Below, piece after piece: positions 46,597 through 59,654 of a DNA stretch of 64,000 bases. The first letter of the stretch is position 1. Each line of letters opens with the position of its first letter. The stretch covers positions 23,669 through 87,668 of the forward strand of contig FTLJ01000067.1 in assembly GCA_900155495.1 (NCBI GenBank), written 5' to 3'. Under the pieces are notes generated by a model. The model was not told where the DNA came from, made no database searches, and worked only from the letters and a program-made list of their open reading frames with translations. The position numbers and the translations under genes are program-made. This stretch comes from Porogramme epimiltina (taxonomy: Eukaryota > Basidiomycota > Agaricomycetes > Polyporales > Polyporaceae).

Positions 46597-48675
46597 ATGC
46601 TCCCCACCACGCGCAGGGGGTTCGACAAGCCGCACTCCTCCCACAGCTACCTCGCCTTCGTCGCCCGCCGGTACTTCATCCTCATCCTCGCAGGCGGCGC
46701 TCTCCTCTTCTTCCTCGGCCGCGTCTTCTTCGTTCGCCGACCAACCACGCCGCTCCCCGTCATCCCCGTCGCAAATCCAGACCCGCCCGCGCTTGTCCCC
46801 GCGCCATTACCGCCGCTCTACTTCAACTACCATAATGAGTTCCTGCGACAGCCCCAGCACCACTGGGAGAGGACACGGCCGGCCCACGGCGAGAACTTCT
46901 TCCTTGTTGCAGGCCACGCGCGAGGTCCGTTTAGCATTCGTCTAATGGACGTGCACGTACTCATGATAGCGCGCGTACAGGTACGGGCTGGGGTAATGGA
47001 ATGGAGGAGTTCCTGTTGAATGCGTACATTGCGTACAAAGCCGGGAGATCGTACGTGTTTTGCTTTTCATGTCTCTTCATCCCCCGCGCCATTTGCGTGT
47101 CAAACTCTTCTTTCGTGCTGGGCTTCCCCCCAATGTAGAGCAGGCTGTTGGCACAACTGCCCCGGCGAGGCTCGGGTGCGGAGGTCGCAGTTGCGCAGCT
47201 GCCCACTACGATAGTGGCGGCCTCAGTGCAGCGCACGTTCGCCATTTGCTCTCTATCCCAATCATGCGACGCCCTTTATCTAGTATATAATTGGCGCGAA
47301 ACTATGTTCCTTCACAGAAGCTCATACTTGTGCCGCCAGGTATGTGATTGGAAACTATACCTGGAATTCCGACGGGTCCCTTTATTCGGACTTTAACGGC
47401 AAGAAAATTCCGTCTCAGATACCCTATTCAGTCCTGGTCAGAGGTACGTCGAGACCAATCACCGCCCTCAACCTATTGGTCTCATACCCCTCTAGGACCT
47501 ACTGTTGGAGACCCCTTCCCTGCCGGCGACCCTGCGCCTCTCGCTGTCAGCAGGACATATTACGAAAAGCTCTGCACAGAGCGAACGATCTACATCCGCG
47601 AGGATGTCCACGACCACCTCAAGTCCGAGAACAACGCAAAGGAGATCACAGACGGCTGGGTCTCAAAACTCCACAGCACCAGTGACCCGTGTGTGCAGAC
47701 CGCGCTCGAGTCTGGGCAACTGTTCAACTACATGTAAGCTTCTTCGACTCGTGCATGTGACTCAAGCCTTAACCTGAGAGCGTAGGGTCTTCGGAGACAA
47801 GTATGCTATGAATGACATTTGGCCCGAGTTCTCCAAGTCTCCCATCATCACGCACTTCCGCTGGTCCCCGCTCATCGAGGTTGCGTTCGACACCAACCGC
47901 GAGCTCTTCTACTCTGGCAACTCTGTCGAGCCGTACCTCTCCTCGCAGCCCGCGACGACCAACGCGGAGCGGTACAGCCCTATTCCGGGCCTGCTCGCGC
48001 TGCACGTGCGCCGGGGCGACTTCGAGGACCACTGCACGCACATCGCCAACTGGTCCTCGGACTACGTCGCGTTCAACTCGTTCCCGGAGATGCCGGACAA
48101 GTTCACCGTCCCGCAGCACGAGGGCTGGGGCGAGAACACGCCCGAGAACCACGCGATCTACAAGACGCACTGCTACCCGTCCGTGGACGAGATCGTGCGC
48201 AAGGTGCGCGCGATCCGGCGCACGCCCGCGGGCAAGGGCCTCAAGAAGGCGTTCATCATGACGAACGGGAGCCCGGACTACATCATGGAGCTCAAGATGG
48301 CGCTCTGGAAGGACGCGGACTGGCAGCTCATCGCGAGCAGCCGCGACCTCGTCCTCAACTGGGAGCAGAAGTACGTCGCGCAGGCGGTGGACATGCTCGT
48401 CGGCCAGCGCGCGCAGGTGCTGCTCGGCAACGGGGTACGTGCGCTTCTCTTCTCTGCCTTCCCCTCCCTGCCTCTCCTCCACCTCCGCCTCTTCCTATTC
48501 TCTATCTGCCTTCACCTTCGCCCGTCGTCGCCTTGCAGACGCGTGCAATGTCACTGCTGTTCTCGACTGCCGCTGACGCCGTGCCTCTTCCCCGCAGTTC
48601 TCGACGATGACATCGAACATCGTGATGATGCGGATGGCGAACGGGTTCGACCCGGAGAGTTCGCGCTTCTTCTGA
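46597..48675 (+). CDS. O-fucosyltransferase-like Golgi glycosyltransferase
   Basis: Six exons (46597-46924, 46981-47050, 47340-47443, 47496-47733, 47786-48434, 48598-48675) encode 488 residues. A short basic N terminus and a hydrophobic helix at about 26-46 (YFILILAGGALLFFLGRVFF) predict a type II Golgi enzyme. The lumenal part has features of the protein O-fucosyltransferase fold: an early glycine loop (RGTGWGNGMEEFLLNAY), HVRRGD at 320-325, which in the family contacts GDP-fucose, and a C-terminal FSTMTSNIVMMRMANG block. Donor and acceptor are not proven. Exon 2 is joined to exon 3 across an unusually long 289-nt intron, supported by phase and by the sensible reading AGRSYVIGNYTWNSDG. The last intron is 163 nt. 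Other GT-B transferases of this shape remain possible. Confidence 0.8.
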
Positions 48676-49113
48676 CCGCCGCCGCCACCGTCGCTGCCAA
48701 TCGCGCGGCCGTCGCGACGCCCCGCAGATCGTCGCGCAGGGTCCCGTTGCGCGACGCCCCACCGCGTCGAGGCGCCGGGAGAGAAGTAGGAGTTGGGGAG
48801 AGGGAGGGAGGGGTTGCCATGCCTGCGTCGGACACTGGCACGCCGCAGGCTATGATAGACACCACACCGTACAGGAACATTACCACTATCGGGCACTCGT
48901 TGACCTGCTTCCACCATCGTACGTAGTGTTTAATCGCGCACTAATATTGCCCCCGTTGCCGCCGCCGCTTTCGTCGTTCCTTGCGCCGGTGCGGGGGCGT
49001 AGAAGAATACAAAGTTCTATGATACACGGATTACAGCCCGGATCAGTATCGTACACGAACGCCATCATCAAGGTCAGTCTATACAGTATGTTCCGCCTCC
49101 AGGAAGCCATACA
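48676..49113. other. Convergent intergenic region
   Basis: This holds the 3' ends of the fucosyltransferase-like and FunK1-type genes. No gene is seen. Confidence 0.5.
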
Positions 49114-51705
49114 TCATGGTTCCTCAGGCTCCTCGGCGGACGACAAGCGCGCCCGTTTTACCTCCGTGATCTGAGCCTCAGCATTCACGCCCGTTTCGAC
49201 GTCGTCGCCGCGCTTCCGCTTCGACGGCGCAGGCACGTCGGGCGTCGACGCGCCCTTCCCCGCAGGCACGTCCCGAGGAGGCTGAGACGACTTCCGCTCG
49301 GCCGCGGCGCCGGCGCCGGCTGCTTCCTGCGCGGCGCACACGCTCTCGATCCGCACGACGGGCCACCCGTCGGCGGGCACCGCGTCCGGGCAGAGCGCGT
49401 CCAGCAGGACGTCCTCGAACACGTCGTGCAGGCGCGCGGCGAACGCCTCGCGCGGGAGGCGCCACACCGCGCGCCCGTCCTCGCCGAGGCCCGGGAGCTC
49501 GCGCGCGGGCGCGGCCTGCACGACCTCGTACTCCGCGCGGAACTTGGGGAGGAAGTCGAGCGGGCGGAGGAGGTGGGCGGGGAAGAGGGGGCAGAGGAGG
49601 TCGAGCTCGAGCGGGAGGAACATGGCGGGCCTGCAGATGAGGCAGAGGCGGAGGGCGCCGCCAAAGTGCTCGGTGTCGAAGGCCTTTGTGTGGTGCGCTT
49701 GGACGGCCTGCGTGTGTTGGAGGAGGTCGGCTGTAGGTGTGGTGGCGATGGTGTCGCGGAGGACGTGAAAGTAGAGAAACCAGTAGTACATCCAAAATAG
49801 ACACTCGACATCGTGCAAGAAATTGGGGACGAATGAGGCCTGGGGCTTTTCCTTGTCGCTTCGCGGAACGAAAAACAGCCATTCGTCCTTGTGCTCTATC
49901 GCCATGAACTCCGGTGTTCCCTGGGCGGACGTGGTTATGTAATTGGGAGGAAAGGCGGATCGAATGAACTCACTATTCTAGGCTCTGGTTCACGAATTTC
50001 TTCGTAACGTCTCGTGTATTCTAGGGAGGAAAGTTTGCCCACACCATCGCAGAATATGAGGCTCTCCCCTCCCACGTTGCGGTGGACATACCCGGCCATC
50101 CGCATATAATTCAGGGCTGACGATAACATCAGAAACGCCCTATAGGTGTAGTGACGGGAGAACTGACCTCTAAGACAACCGAGGAGGCCCTGGAAGAGGC
50201 TCTTGAAATCGGTCAGTTCGTAGATCGTCTTACCATACTCCTTAAAGACAGTCCGAACGTGCTTTCGGGCAACTCTGCGCGAAAATCTGTAGTAACGGCT
50301 TTTGTGGCCGTCATGCACGCAGATCGGAGTGACGTCGGCGGCCCCGCCGCACTCGACCAACCCATCATGCATGATAGGAAGGAAATACTGACGCGCGTCC
50401 CTAGCCAGATAGCCTATATGGCTGAAAATATCTTCCTGAATCTCCGTCTCTAGTTTGGCGTCATGCTCTTGCCATAGATCCTTGAGAATGTACGTCTCTT
50501 CGCTCAGGACTGTCTTGCCATCGTCGCCGATCTTCTCATTCCCGTCTCCGTCGTAGATCACTCGCCGGACATTCCACATGCGAGTAGCATGGGATATGAG
50601 CTGAGATGCGCTTGCCTCCGAAACGGGCTTGCCAATGGTCTGGAAGACCTCGGTCGCCCCGGTGTTCGCGTTCTTCACCGTATAGCGGTAACTTGCCCTC
50701 ACCTGACCGCTGCCAGTTGGTTCTAGCACACGGGATACGGTGGGGTCGTAACCCATCTCCTCTGGAGTGCCGAACATAGCGTAGAGGAAAAACCGAATCA
50801 AGTATTCCGGTTGCTGCTCACAAGGTTGAATATATGGACACATGTGTGACGGAAAGGACGACGTACCTTGTTAAACTCGAAAGGATGTGAGGATGCGATG
50901 TGGGATCTCGAGAACATCCAGAAGTGTAGTTCAACACCTTCTGCCGAAATTCCAGGGACAAAGCGACGACACGGATCGTTATGCAGGATATGGGTTGCCG
51001 CTTCACTCAATATATCTCCGTTCTGGAGAGAGACTTGAGAAAATAGGAATCGCGGAGCAGTCAAGGAAAGATACTTACATCTCCCGCCACCCCAAAAGCA
51101 TTGACGATGTTGAAGGTTCCAATCATGGCGATATCTGATGTTATGTCTGACGTGTTGTGACACTCCAGATCGTTATTTGGCAGGCGGCTGTCAGCCGGAC
51201 GACTACAACCACCAGTGGTCGACTGCGAGTCTTCGTCGTCATCTGATTCGGGACACTCTCGTCGAACTGTACGCCAATGCAGTCGCCGCGGGAGTGGACC
51301 GGGCACCTCGGACTGGGTCTTCTTCTTCGAATATGCTACACAGGTGAAGCGTCGCTGCCTTTCGAGGTCGGGGTTGATAGCAATAGCAGCGGATGCTATA
51401 CGAGAAGCAATGCCCTGTAACGGCATGTAGATGCGTTTTGTGCTGAGGTTCTTCTTGATAGCCCCCCTGATGTCTATCCAGCCTTTACAGTCGAGGTGTT
51501 GCCCATATCGAGGGGCTCCAGGGCGCGGCGTCGGTGTTTGAAGAGCATCCATGATAGAGTTGATAAAAACTTGAGACCACTCGCTTGCGCGAGGGGTGTA
51601 GGTCTTTAGCCATGTATCAACCGTGCATGTTTTGACGTGTTCATCCCTGACATCTTCCACGGTGGCGATGGGGGGTTTGACATGACAGCGTGGTTCAATG
51701 GTCAT
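49114..51705 (-). CDS. FunK1 fungal-type kinase-like protein, probably catalytically dead
   Basis: Four exons (51705-51079, 51022-50867, 50813-49974, 49920-49114), all phase 0, encode 809 residues. The protein belongs to the FunK1 kinase-like family, expanded in mushroom-forming fungi. Family marks include the block before the kinase core (HPFEFNK, PEYLIRFFLYAMFGTPEEMG), a long insert ending in a helical lobe, and GTPEFMAIEHKDEW after the active site. The C terminus ends in a basic motif (SKRKRGD), perhaps a nuclear signal. The active site is odd: the expected HRD...GN reads HRNVGGES (Asn at 507, Glu-Ser at 511-512), and the expected SDLEY metal-binding Asp is SSLEY (Ser524). All three catalytic residues are lost while the frame stays open, suggesting a pseudokinase or a recently decayed gene. 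The start could lie further upstream. Confidence 0.8.
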
Positions 51706-53175
51706 CCTGGGATCGCAGCTGGTGATAGAGTAACTATTCGTTTATGGAGGGCTGTTTGAGAAGGATGAGTGGAGAAGTTAGAGTGCGGCTGATAGGGTAG
51801 TAGTTTGACCACTCACCGTGAGCGGTGGTCACTTGTAAGGCAGCTCTAGCTGTTGCACTGATAGATAAATTCCTAGCTATTTCGAATTCAATACTGCGGA
51901 AAGCCCTAAACTTGGGCCGACAGTGCGCGTTTCGGAAGTGTCGAAGTGGAGGATAGCGAGAACAGAATGAATGTTTGAGTTTGGCCGGGCGGCAATTGCA
52001 GGCATCCACTCCTTGAGCGCTTATTGTGGGAATATCGGAGTTATGTTGAAACGTGCCGACGGCACACTTGACTTTCGAACCTTACTTACCAGGTATCATC
52101 ACAATAGCACATCTCGTACTCTGCCCCTCTGCTCCACGCCGCCATCTTTGAGAGCATCATCGGTGTAAGCTAATCGTACGAGGCGGACATCAGTGGGGAT
52201 AAGCAGTCATCGGCACTCTCGCACGGCTTGTGTTTTTGCAACGCGTGGGGTGCACCGCCGCCGGCCTGCCAGCTGTGCTCATCACGGCTCGGACGTGATC
52301 CAAACATCAAATGCACCGACGGATGACGTCGCCCGACCCTCATTCAGAGCGAGAACAGCCTCCCCGCCTGTTGGGGTCCCTACACGCCCGCATCTAGCTC
52401 AAAGTTCGGGGGCGCGTGCCTCGGGGATCAAATTCAAAAGTCCCCCAGCGCGCAGGGGCGTTTCGGGACGTGTCGTAACTTGCATGCGGTGTCCGAATCT
52501 TAAACCCTGGTCTGTGCGCCCTCGGCCGCGGCGGGCGCATCGCTTTGCGGGATGCTCGCGGGCGTGCGCAGTCTGTGCTTACACCTGCTCATGATGTCCG
52601 CCTCCGGATGCGCTACTGCTTCCGGTGGGGCGTGATGCACGTTTTGACACAGTTTATGGGCACCGCGGGGAGCTCGGGGTAGGCGATGGATGTCCTTATA
52701 CTTCAGTGGGTCCTTACGCGGCTGTGCAATCGCTGCGGCGTCCGTACGTAGAGCCTTAGTTTGGGCTAGCACGATAAATATGTATCAGAGCACTGGAGAG
52801 GACGTAAAGCGAAAGCACAGGAACGTGATATCGACAGTGGACGGCAAAGTAGTAGGGAGAGCTATGAGACGTATTGAGCGAGTCGACGGATCGGGAACAT
52901 CCCAGGATATCTAGCAGAGAAACATGCTGCGCGATTGTTGTATAACAAAGTGATAGGAGAGCATCTGGACTAGGGGGAAAGGGGGAGGAGCTTGATATCT
53001 AGTACTATAGCGAGACGATCGATGGGTGCGGTGCGAGAAAGTATACGAGTATAGCAGAAAACACGGTGAAACGTAAATAGACGACGTAGTAGCGCAATAG
53101 GACCAGGACCGTGCTAGAAAACTGGTAGAGCAGGTGAGTTGATAGCAGTGATCTCGACGACAAAAGGGAAATCGA
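51706..53175. other. Intergenic, about 1.5 kb, no gene seen
   Basis: This is the promoter side of the FunK1-type gene and the 3' side of the C2H2 gene. Frames are short with no family resemblance. The AT-rich part at 52700-53170 looks untranslated. Confidence 0.5.
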
Positions 53176-54338
53176 TCATTGACTGCTCGCTTCGGGTCTG
53201 ATGTTCAATTTGAACTTGCCCTGCAAACTGTAGTTTGGGTAGATGGACTGGAACTCCTTTGGATCCGGGGCAGGCATGTAGAACTTAAATTCGGGATTTA
53301 TCGCAATGGCAGCCTCTTCGGGATGAGCAATGAAGTAAAGGTCTATTGGCGTGGTGGGTGGGGCGGCTCCCTCGTCACCTCGGCGGCGTTTCTCCTCATG
53401 AAATCGCCACAAACCGAGTTGTATGTCATTGAAGGGCATGGCGGCAAAAGGCTGGATTTTCAGCTTCTCAGGATTGATGGCGATTGGATTCATAGCGTGC
53501 ACGCCTTTAAATTCGTCCTCGGGCGTGCACAGGAATATCTCCTGATAGTGTGTGTGTGTTTGAACGTGGCGCTTATGGTTGTCGGGGCGCACAGAAACCT
53601 TGTCACAGAACCTCATATGGCAAGTTTGCACTTCTGCGCAACAGTAGGTCAGTCAATGAGAAATAATGCGTGAGGCGAGGTACCCGACCTATGTCTGGCT
53701 GATGTAGCTGTTCAATATGGCGCCTGAGGTGCGCACGCTTGGTGAACACTTTGCGGCACCCCTCCTGGGGGCACGGGTGCTTCCTCCCAGCGGCCTCGGC
53801 GGTTCCTACTGTGGGAACAGCGCGACCGCGAGCCCGCCTGTTTGCGCCCTTCACGGGGACTGGCATCGGATACAATCCCATGCGGTACTCTTCTGGAGTC
53901 ATCTCCACGGTCCTCATCGTCCCGTCTTCCGGTGGCTTGTTCCTAGGCTTGCCATCGTGAATAAGGAGCGTATATCCCCCCATGTCCACATGTTCGGTGT
54001 CGGGGTGAAGTGGCCCAATCGGCTTCTGCTTGAACTTGTACGGGCGGGGCGCAGGCGGCGTCTTCGCGCGAGGGACATCGATGCCCTGTGGCAAAATTGG
54101 CAATTCTTCCTTTATTGCTCTAGGGGGGCCGGGGAGGTCTCCGCGTGGCATCCACTCGCGTACGAGAAACGACTTGGGCAAGTCTCCGTCAGCCACGATG
54201 CTTCCTCCGCCCTGCGAAACAGGACGGACCGAATCAGTCAGTGCGATTGTGGCGCGGAGCGAGAACGGGGGAAAGCGGGCTCACCCAGAGAACTTCGCGC
54301 TCGTAATCCATGTAGCGGGGGATGTTATGGTCCGGCAT
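53176..54338 (-). CDS. C2H2 zinc finger protein with two fingers
   Basis: Three exons (54338-54285, 54211-53689, 53633-53176) with phases 0 and 1 encode 344 residues. Two C2H2 fingers lie in the middle. Finger 1 (from about residue 164) is C-x4-C-x12-H-x4-H, containing CRKVFTKRAHLRRH. Finger 2, after the second splice, is C-x4-C-x12-H-x3-H, containing CDKVSVRPDNHKRHVQTH. The intron falls in the linker between them. A Pro-rich, basic region precedes the fingers (PGPPRAIKEELPILPQ), and a C terminus of about 115 residues (EIFLCTPEDEFKGVHAMNP) follows with no known domain. It is probably a nuclear DNA-binding regulator; targets are unknown. The tiny first exon (MPDHNIPRYMDYEREVLW) is inferred from phase and a good splice pair. 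Confidence 0.8.
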
Positions 54339-57300
54339 TTTATACAACGGCTAGCGCGACGTGCAGGGGGCGGCGGCGGCGGGGTATAGATGTGGGCGCA
54401 CGGGAAGCAAAGTCTGTGTGTTCTAGTGGATTGGGTCTTGACTTTTCTGGGAAAGATGGACCCAAACGCAGCACGTACCCCTGGTAGACCTTTCGGAGAT
54501 GTCTATGCAGCGAAAAAGCCACCGAGAGACGGCGGAGGAGCGTCCGCCACCGTCGTAGATGGGTGCAAAGGCGTCGTGAGCGGACGGGTACGCCCATCCT
54601 CGGGTAAGCACAAAACATGGTTCGTAGCGGTCTGTTTACGTAACACGGGCGTAGCGCCCGCCTCCCGCGTTCCGTGGCGCGGACCGCGCGTGTGGCTTCA
54701 CTCTGGCCACACCGGTCGTTCTCCAGCGTCCGTACGAACGCATTGCCCACACCAGGAGAGCGCGAACGCATACAATGCGTCAGCAGACGGGCGAGCGTGG
54801 TACGAAGGCCACCGATCGCGCTCACGCGGCCCCACGTGGTCCCACAGTCCGCGGAAAGCATCACACCCCAAGCCCGGCGAGTGTTTGCCCCAACGTCGTC
54901 TTCCAAGTTTCGCACCTCGGCGACATGAACGCGATGGGAAACGGCGAATACGGATATGGGCATGTTCTACCCTTGACGCCGCCTTCTTGTCTCTCGACTG
55001 CATCCCCCGTCTTCTGCGAGTCCTACCGGTAAGGTTGAATGGGCACGCACAAGACGCCGCAGGCTTCGGGTATTCTTGATACCGACCTGACCACGGCGCG
55101 TCGTGGGCGAGGGTTCTTCTCCCATCCCAGCGCGCTTCGGATGTGAAGAGGTGCGCCATTAATGAACGAAGGTGCCCTTTAGACATCATGCGTGCCAGTG
55201 GCTGACGCCCTGCGGCCCTCTGGAAGGGGATCTGTGTTGTGCTTTTTACGCTGGACGTCCGATGCGGGTGGCCGACATTAATGAATGACGCAACAATCAC
55301 CGTGGACGGGTTACACTTTCCCGCACGCGCTGAATCTTCGGGGTGAGATGTGGGACCAGAGAACGCCGCGCGGCGGGCTTCGCAGCAAGCTGGAGCTGGC
55401 TTCGTGTCAAAGTTAGTCTTTACAGGTCGTTGCGTGTGATGGAAACGCCGGCAGGGCTGAGAGAAGCCCTAGTGCCTATGGCCCCGAAGATCTGTGAAGC
55501 CTGGTGTGTGCGACGCGCGCCCCCAGGCACAGGCTCCGATGCATCTGGACCAGACAGAGCCCAGGACGATGTGGACGCGGCGCGCAAAACGCGACAACGC
55601 GGCGGCGGGCACTGCGCACGCGCGGCACGTGGCCGTGGCGCCCATCTCGGGGCCCGGTCCGACGGGGGAGCCGCCCGAGTTAGCAGGAGCGTGTTAGCCC
55701 GCAGCCCGCTCGCCCCCCACGACCAGGACGCCTCGCGAGCGTGACGGGGCCTAGATGCTCCCCGAGAGGCGAGAGGCGAGAGAGGCCCTCGCCGCCCCTT
55801 CGACGCAGTGCCTGTGCGACCTCCGCGGGCGGCCCCCCACCCAGACACGCCGCTACGTCCGGAGCCGGCAGCGCAGATCCCCAGCCTCGCGCCCACTCCA
55901 GCGCTGCGCCAGGCCGCGCGAACGCGCTGCGCGTCGCGTCGCCCCCCTCCCGTCCTGCGCGCCTGGGCTCCTGGGCTCCGTCCCTCGACGTACGATACGC
56001 CCGCGCGCGTACGTCCTGCCGCGCGCCCCCGCTTCTCCCGCGCCCGGCACACCGTCCCGGGCACTCAATGCGCGATGACCTCTTAGTGCGCACGCGCCGC
56101 GGGGCGACCGTGCAGCGCGCAGACACGCCCCCGCGCGTGTCCGCCGCCCACCGGCGCGGGCGGCCGCACGCATCGATGCGGGGGCATGGCCGCGGGGGTG
56201 CTGAGCCCTCAGACCTCCTCCCGTTCCCCCCGTTCCCCCCGTAGACTCGTCTGGAGCGCGAAGCGCGGCCCAACTCTCCCAGTCGTCGGTGCGCGCATTA
56301 CGTACGCCCGCCGAAGCCCCTCGCGCGCGCGTTCGTGCGCACGCGCGTGGGCGCCGGCGCCCGCGTCCGTCCTCGCTCTCCTCAGGCTCCAGGCGTCGAG
56401 CCCGGTGGGGGTGCGCCTTGGATCGAGGGTTGCGCCGCTCTGGGGGTGCCAGGGCAGGATCGTTGGAGGATACACGAGTCTACCGGCCGCTCCTTCATTT
56501 TTTCGGACCGCGTTTTGCGCGTCGATCGGTCGACATAGGGTGCGTCGGTGCGCCATTCACTCCCTGATCGAGGTTGGGTCTCTGATGGGGCACGCACCGG
56601 TCGTGTTTTGTTGCTGATGGTATTCTGTGTAGCTGCCGAAGAGTATGTCTTCCGCGTTGCCAACCCCAGCCCTCGGTCTCGGCCGGTTCTCCAAGATCGC
56701 CTGGCCGGTGTGCGGGTGCTGTACGCTTGGTTCTGGGGGAGGTCGGAGCAAGAACGGAACGAGCGCAGTGTCCTCTGGCAACGTGTGTGAGTCGTGAATT
56801 CTCTCTGAGATACCAGGAGCTCACTTCCCGGTGTCATGACCAGCGGGAACGCGAGCAGGCCGCGGTTAAACCTCTCTTGCAGAAGCAGAAGAACGTCTCG
56901 GACGGTGTCCCATTGGTACTTGCAAAAGCACGCCCGAATTATATCAGCTATCGCCAGTACATGATCCGTAAGTCCACTTCCAATGGAGCGATTTCCGGAC
57001 GCTCTCCCCGCAGAACATCCAACAGAAATCACCTTGGTCCGGAAACTCAATTTCGGCCCCCAGCGTCCATCGCCGATGGCGGGCAGGGCAGCAGGGCAGG
57101 GCAGGGCGGGCCCCCCACAACAGCAACCGGACGGCTCCCACCCTGTCAAGAAAACCCAGCCGCCCGCCAGAACGCGATCCACCTCCCGCACTACGCGCGA
57201 GCGAAGGGGGCGCACGCTCTAGAGCCCCATAGATGCTCGCGGCGGGCGGGCCCGCCGGCGCGGGGCCTAGAGCGGCTCGAAGAGGCAACAGGCGCGTTTG

Positions 57301-57490
57301 TTCGACGCGCGCCGCGACCCGAGCGAGCGGGTGCCCGCGCGCGCGCATTACACGTACATTGCACGCCAGCCCTGCAGCCTGCGGAGCCGCCGCCGCCGCC
57401 GCCGCCGTTGTGTCGTCGTCGTGGCGGCGGCGGGCCTTGCGCGGCGCGCGATGCGCCGCGCACGGGGCCGCCCGCGCGCAGGGGCTTCGC

Positions 57491-57526
57491 GGAACCCAGG
57501 AATCCACGAAGGAACCCAGGAATCCA
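57491..57526. repeat. Short direct repeat, two 16-bp copies
   Basis: ggaacccaggaatcca occurs at 57491-57506 and again at 57511-57526, a 20-base period. It is a minor tandem repeat in the GC-rich desert. Confidence 0.8.
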
Positions 57527-59626
57527 ATCCCGCGCCGCGCCGCCCATTTGCTCGGGGCCCGCCTGCCCGTGCGCCCTGGCTGCGCGGGGGGGCAGGAGGC
57601 TGCCGCAGCCTTCGACTTCTGGCGCGCGCGCCCGGGGTGCGCTCCTGCTTGGGCTGGGCGGCGCGTGTGCGGGGGGCGCGGGGCGCGGGGGCTCGGGGGC
57701 TCGCTGCTTCCGTCGGGAGGTGCTTCCGTCGGGGTTCGGTGGGGAAAGAGGGGGCGCGTGAGGTCGCGGGGTCGGCGCGCGGGAGGGCCGCGGGGCAGGC
57801 GCGCGGGAGGGCCGTGGGCGGGTGTCCGCCGCTGCCGTCCGTCTGTCTGTGTTTGAGACTCTTCTGTGTGTCGGGCAATGGCAAGAGGTCTGACTTACGC
57901 ACTGTCTTGCAGTGTCTTGAGCGACCCCCGTGGGGTCCTGCGGCCTCGAGTCCGCACCTCCTCTGCGCCACCTCGATTGCGACGCTATGTATCTGGCCCG
58001 GGCGTCGATGGAGACGACTCCAGACCTTCCGATCGCCCGTCGAGCGGCGCACGCCCGCCCCTCCACAAGTATGGGAGGGGGGCGGCGCAGATACGCGCCC
58101 GCTCAGGCTGCTTGTTGTTGTTAATCACGTCGCCCGGCCGACGTCGTGCGGCGGGGCGGGGCGATCTCCCTCCCGTCTCTTCCTGACCCGGAACATGTCG
58201 CGCCATCGACCTTCGCCACACGGGCGAGGCGCAGCGCGCCGCTGGCGCACCTCTCGCCCGCACGCTCCGCGGGGAGCTGCGACGGACGATCGGGCGGGCT
58301 CGAGAGTGCCTGTGCGGCCGCCCGCTGCGCCGTAAAGTGAGTGGTGGTGGTGCGCCGCGTCGACGCAGCCCCGCAATATCGATCGAGGAATGCAGCACGC
58401 CGTGACGTCCGCCGCGGGCACGGTCATGTGCGCGCACGCAACTCAAAACGCTTCGGTCACTCCGCCTGCTCGGTGCTCGGTGCTCGGACAGGATGCCCGT
58501 TCGAGCCCGGACGGGGCATCTTGATCTCGGTGTTCGCAGCACAGCGATCGTAGCCCGCACCTGGATCCGCAACGCCCTCCCTTGGCCCTCCGTCGCGGAC
58601 CAAGGGTGCAGGGCGACGGCCTCTGGCACGGAACAGCGGCGGCGGGGCGCGAGGGCACACAGGCCTCTGCGCCCAGTCCTCCTCCTTGGCTCTCGCACGC
58701 CGCCTGCGCCCGCCGCCGGCCGGGGCGGCGCGCCGCTCGCCCCAGCTCAGTCGCGCGGCGCGGCCTCGAGTATGCGGCGTGTGTGTGCACCTCGGGCCAA
58801 CGGCCCTCGCCCTCGCTCTCGCTCGGTATGCGATCGACCCCGCGGGGGCCTCCCGGACGCGAATACGGTGCCTGCTACGCGGCTCGAGCTCCACAGCGGC
58901 AGCGTGCTCAGACGGGCATGCGGGCAAGTACGTGTGCTCGGCTGCACGCCCGCGGACGTGGGCGGGGCACGCGCACCAGGCGCGGCGCGGTGCGGCCGGT
59001 CGGTCGGGGGGAGGAGAGGCGAGGCGTGGCGTGCGTTGGTGGGGGGGAAGGAGCTGCAGCGGGTGGGGGCCGCTTCGCGCGCAGGCGACTCGTGGTGATT
59101 GGGCCGCATCAAGCGTAACGGAACGGAAAGGCCCTCTCTCTGGGCCGCGCGAAGAAGGGTTGCGGCGCAGGGGTCTGTGGAGAACATAGGTGTGAATGTC
59201 GTAACCTGGGGAAGGGGGCGACGAGGAAGAGAACGAAAGGATTACGTGGGGCGGACGGGCGGGCGTTCTGCGCGGGCGATATGGTTATCTTGGGGAGCGC
59301 GTGTGGGTGCGCGCGAGGAGGGTGCGTACGTATGCGGAGGGCGCGAGGGCCTCGGGGAGGAGCGGCGGGCGCTATCAAGGCGATATTCATTGAGGAGAGG
59401 CGCCATTGAGGAGAGGCGCAGGAAGAGAAGGCCGGACTGAATGTGCGTCCGGATGGGGGATAGCCAGATTCGACGAGGATCGGAGATTTGGGGTAAGTTT
59501 GGCAGCTGGGCAGGGACTCGGGTTCGGATTCGGGTTCGGGCGTGTGCGCGCGAGATCGCAGGGCAGATTGCGGGGCGCGGCGGGGTCGCACCGATGCCCA
59601 CGCGTCGATTGTGCTGTCGGTTTCCC

Positions 59627-59654
59627 GCGAGGTGCGAGGTGCGAGGTGCGAGGT
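59627..59654. repeat. Heptamer repeat (gcgaggt)x4
   Basis: Four perfect head-to-tail copies of gcgaggt lie next to each other. It is a simple repeat likely to vary in length between strains. Confidence 0.85.

Noticed and set aside
50140..50180. Possible 28-nt intron in the third FunK1 exon
   Set aside because: Too short for spliceosomal removal; the frame continues without it.
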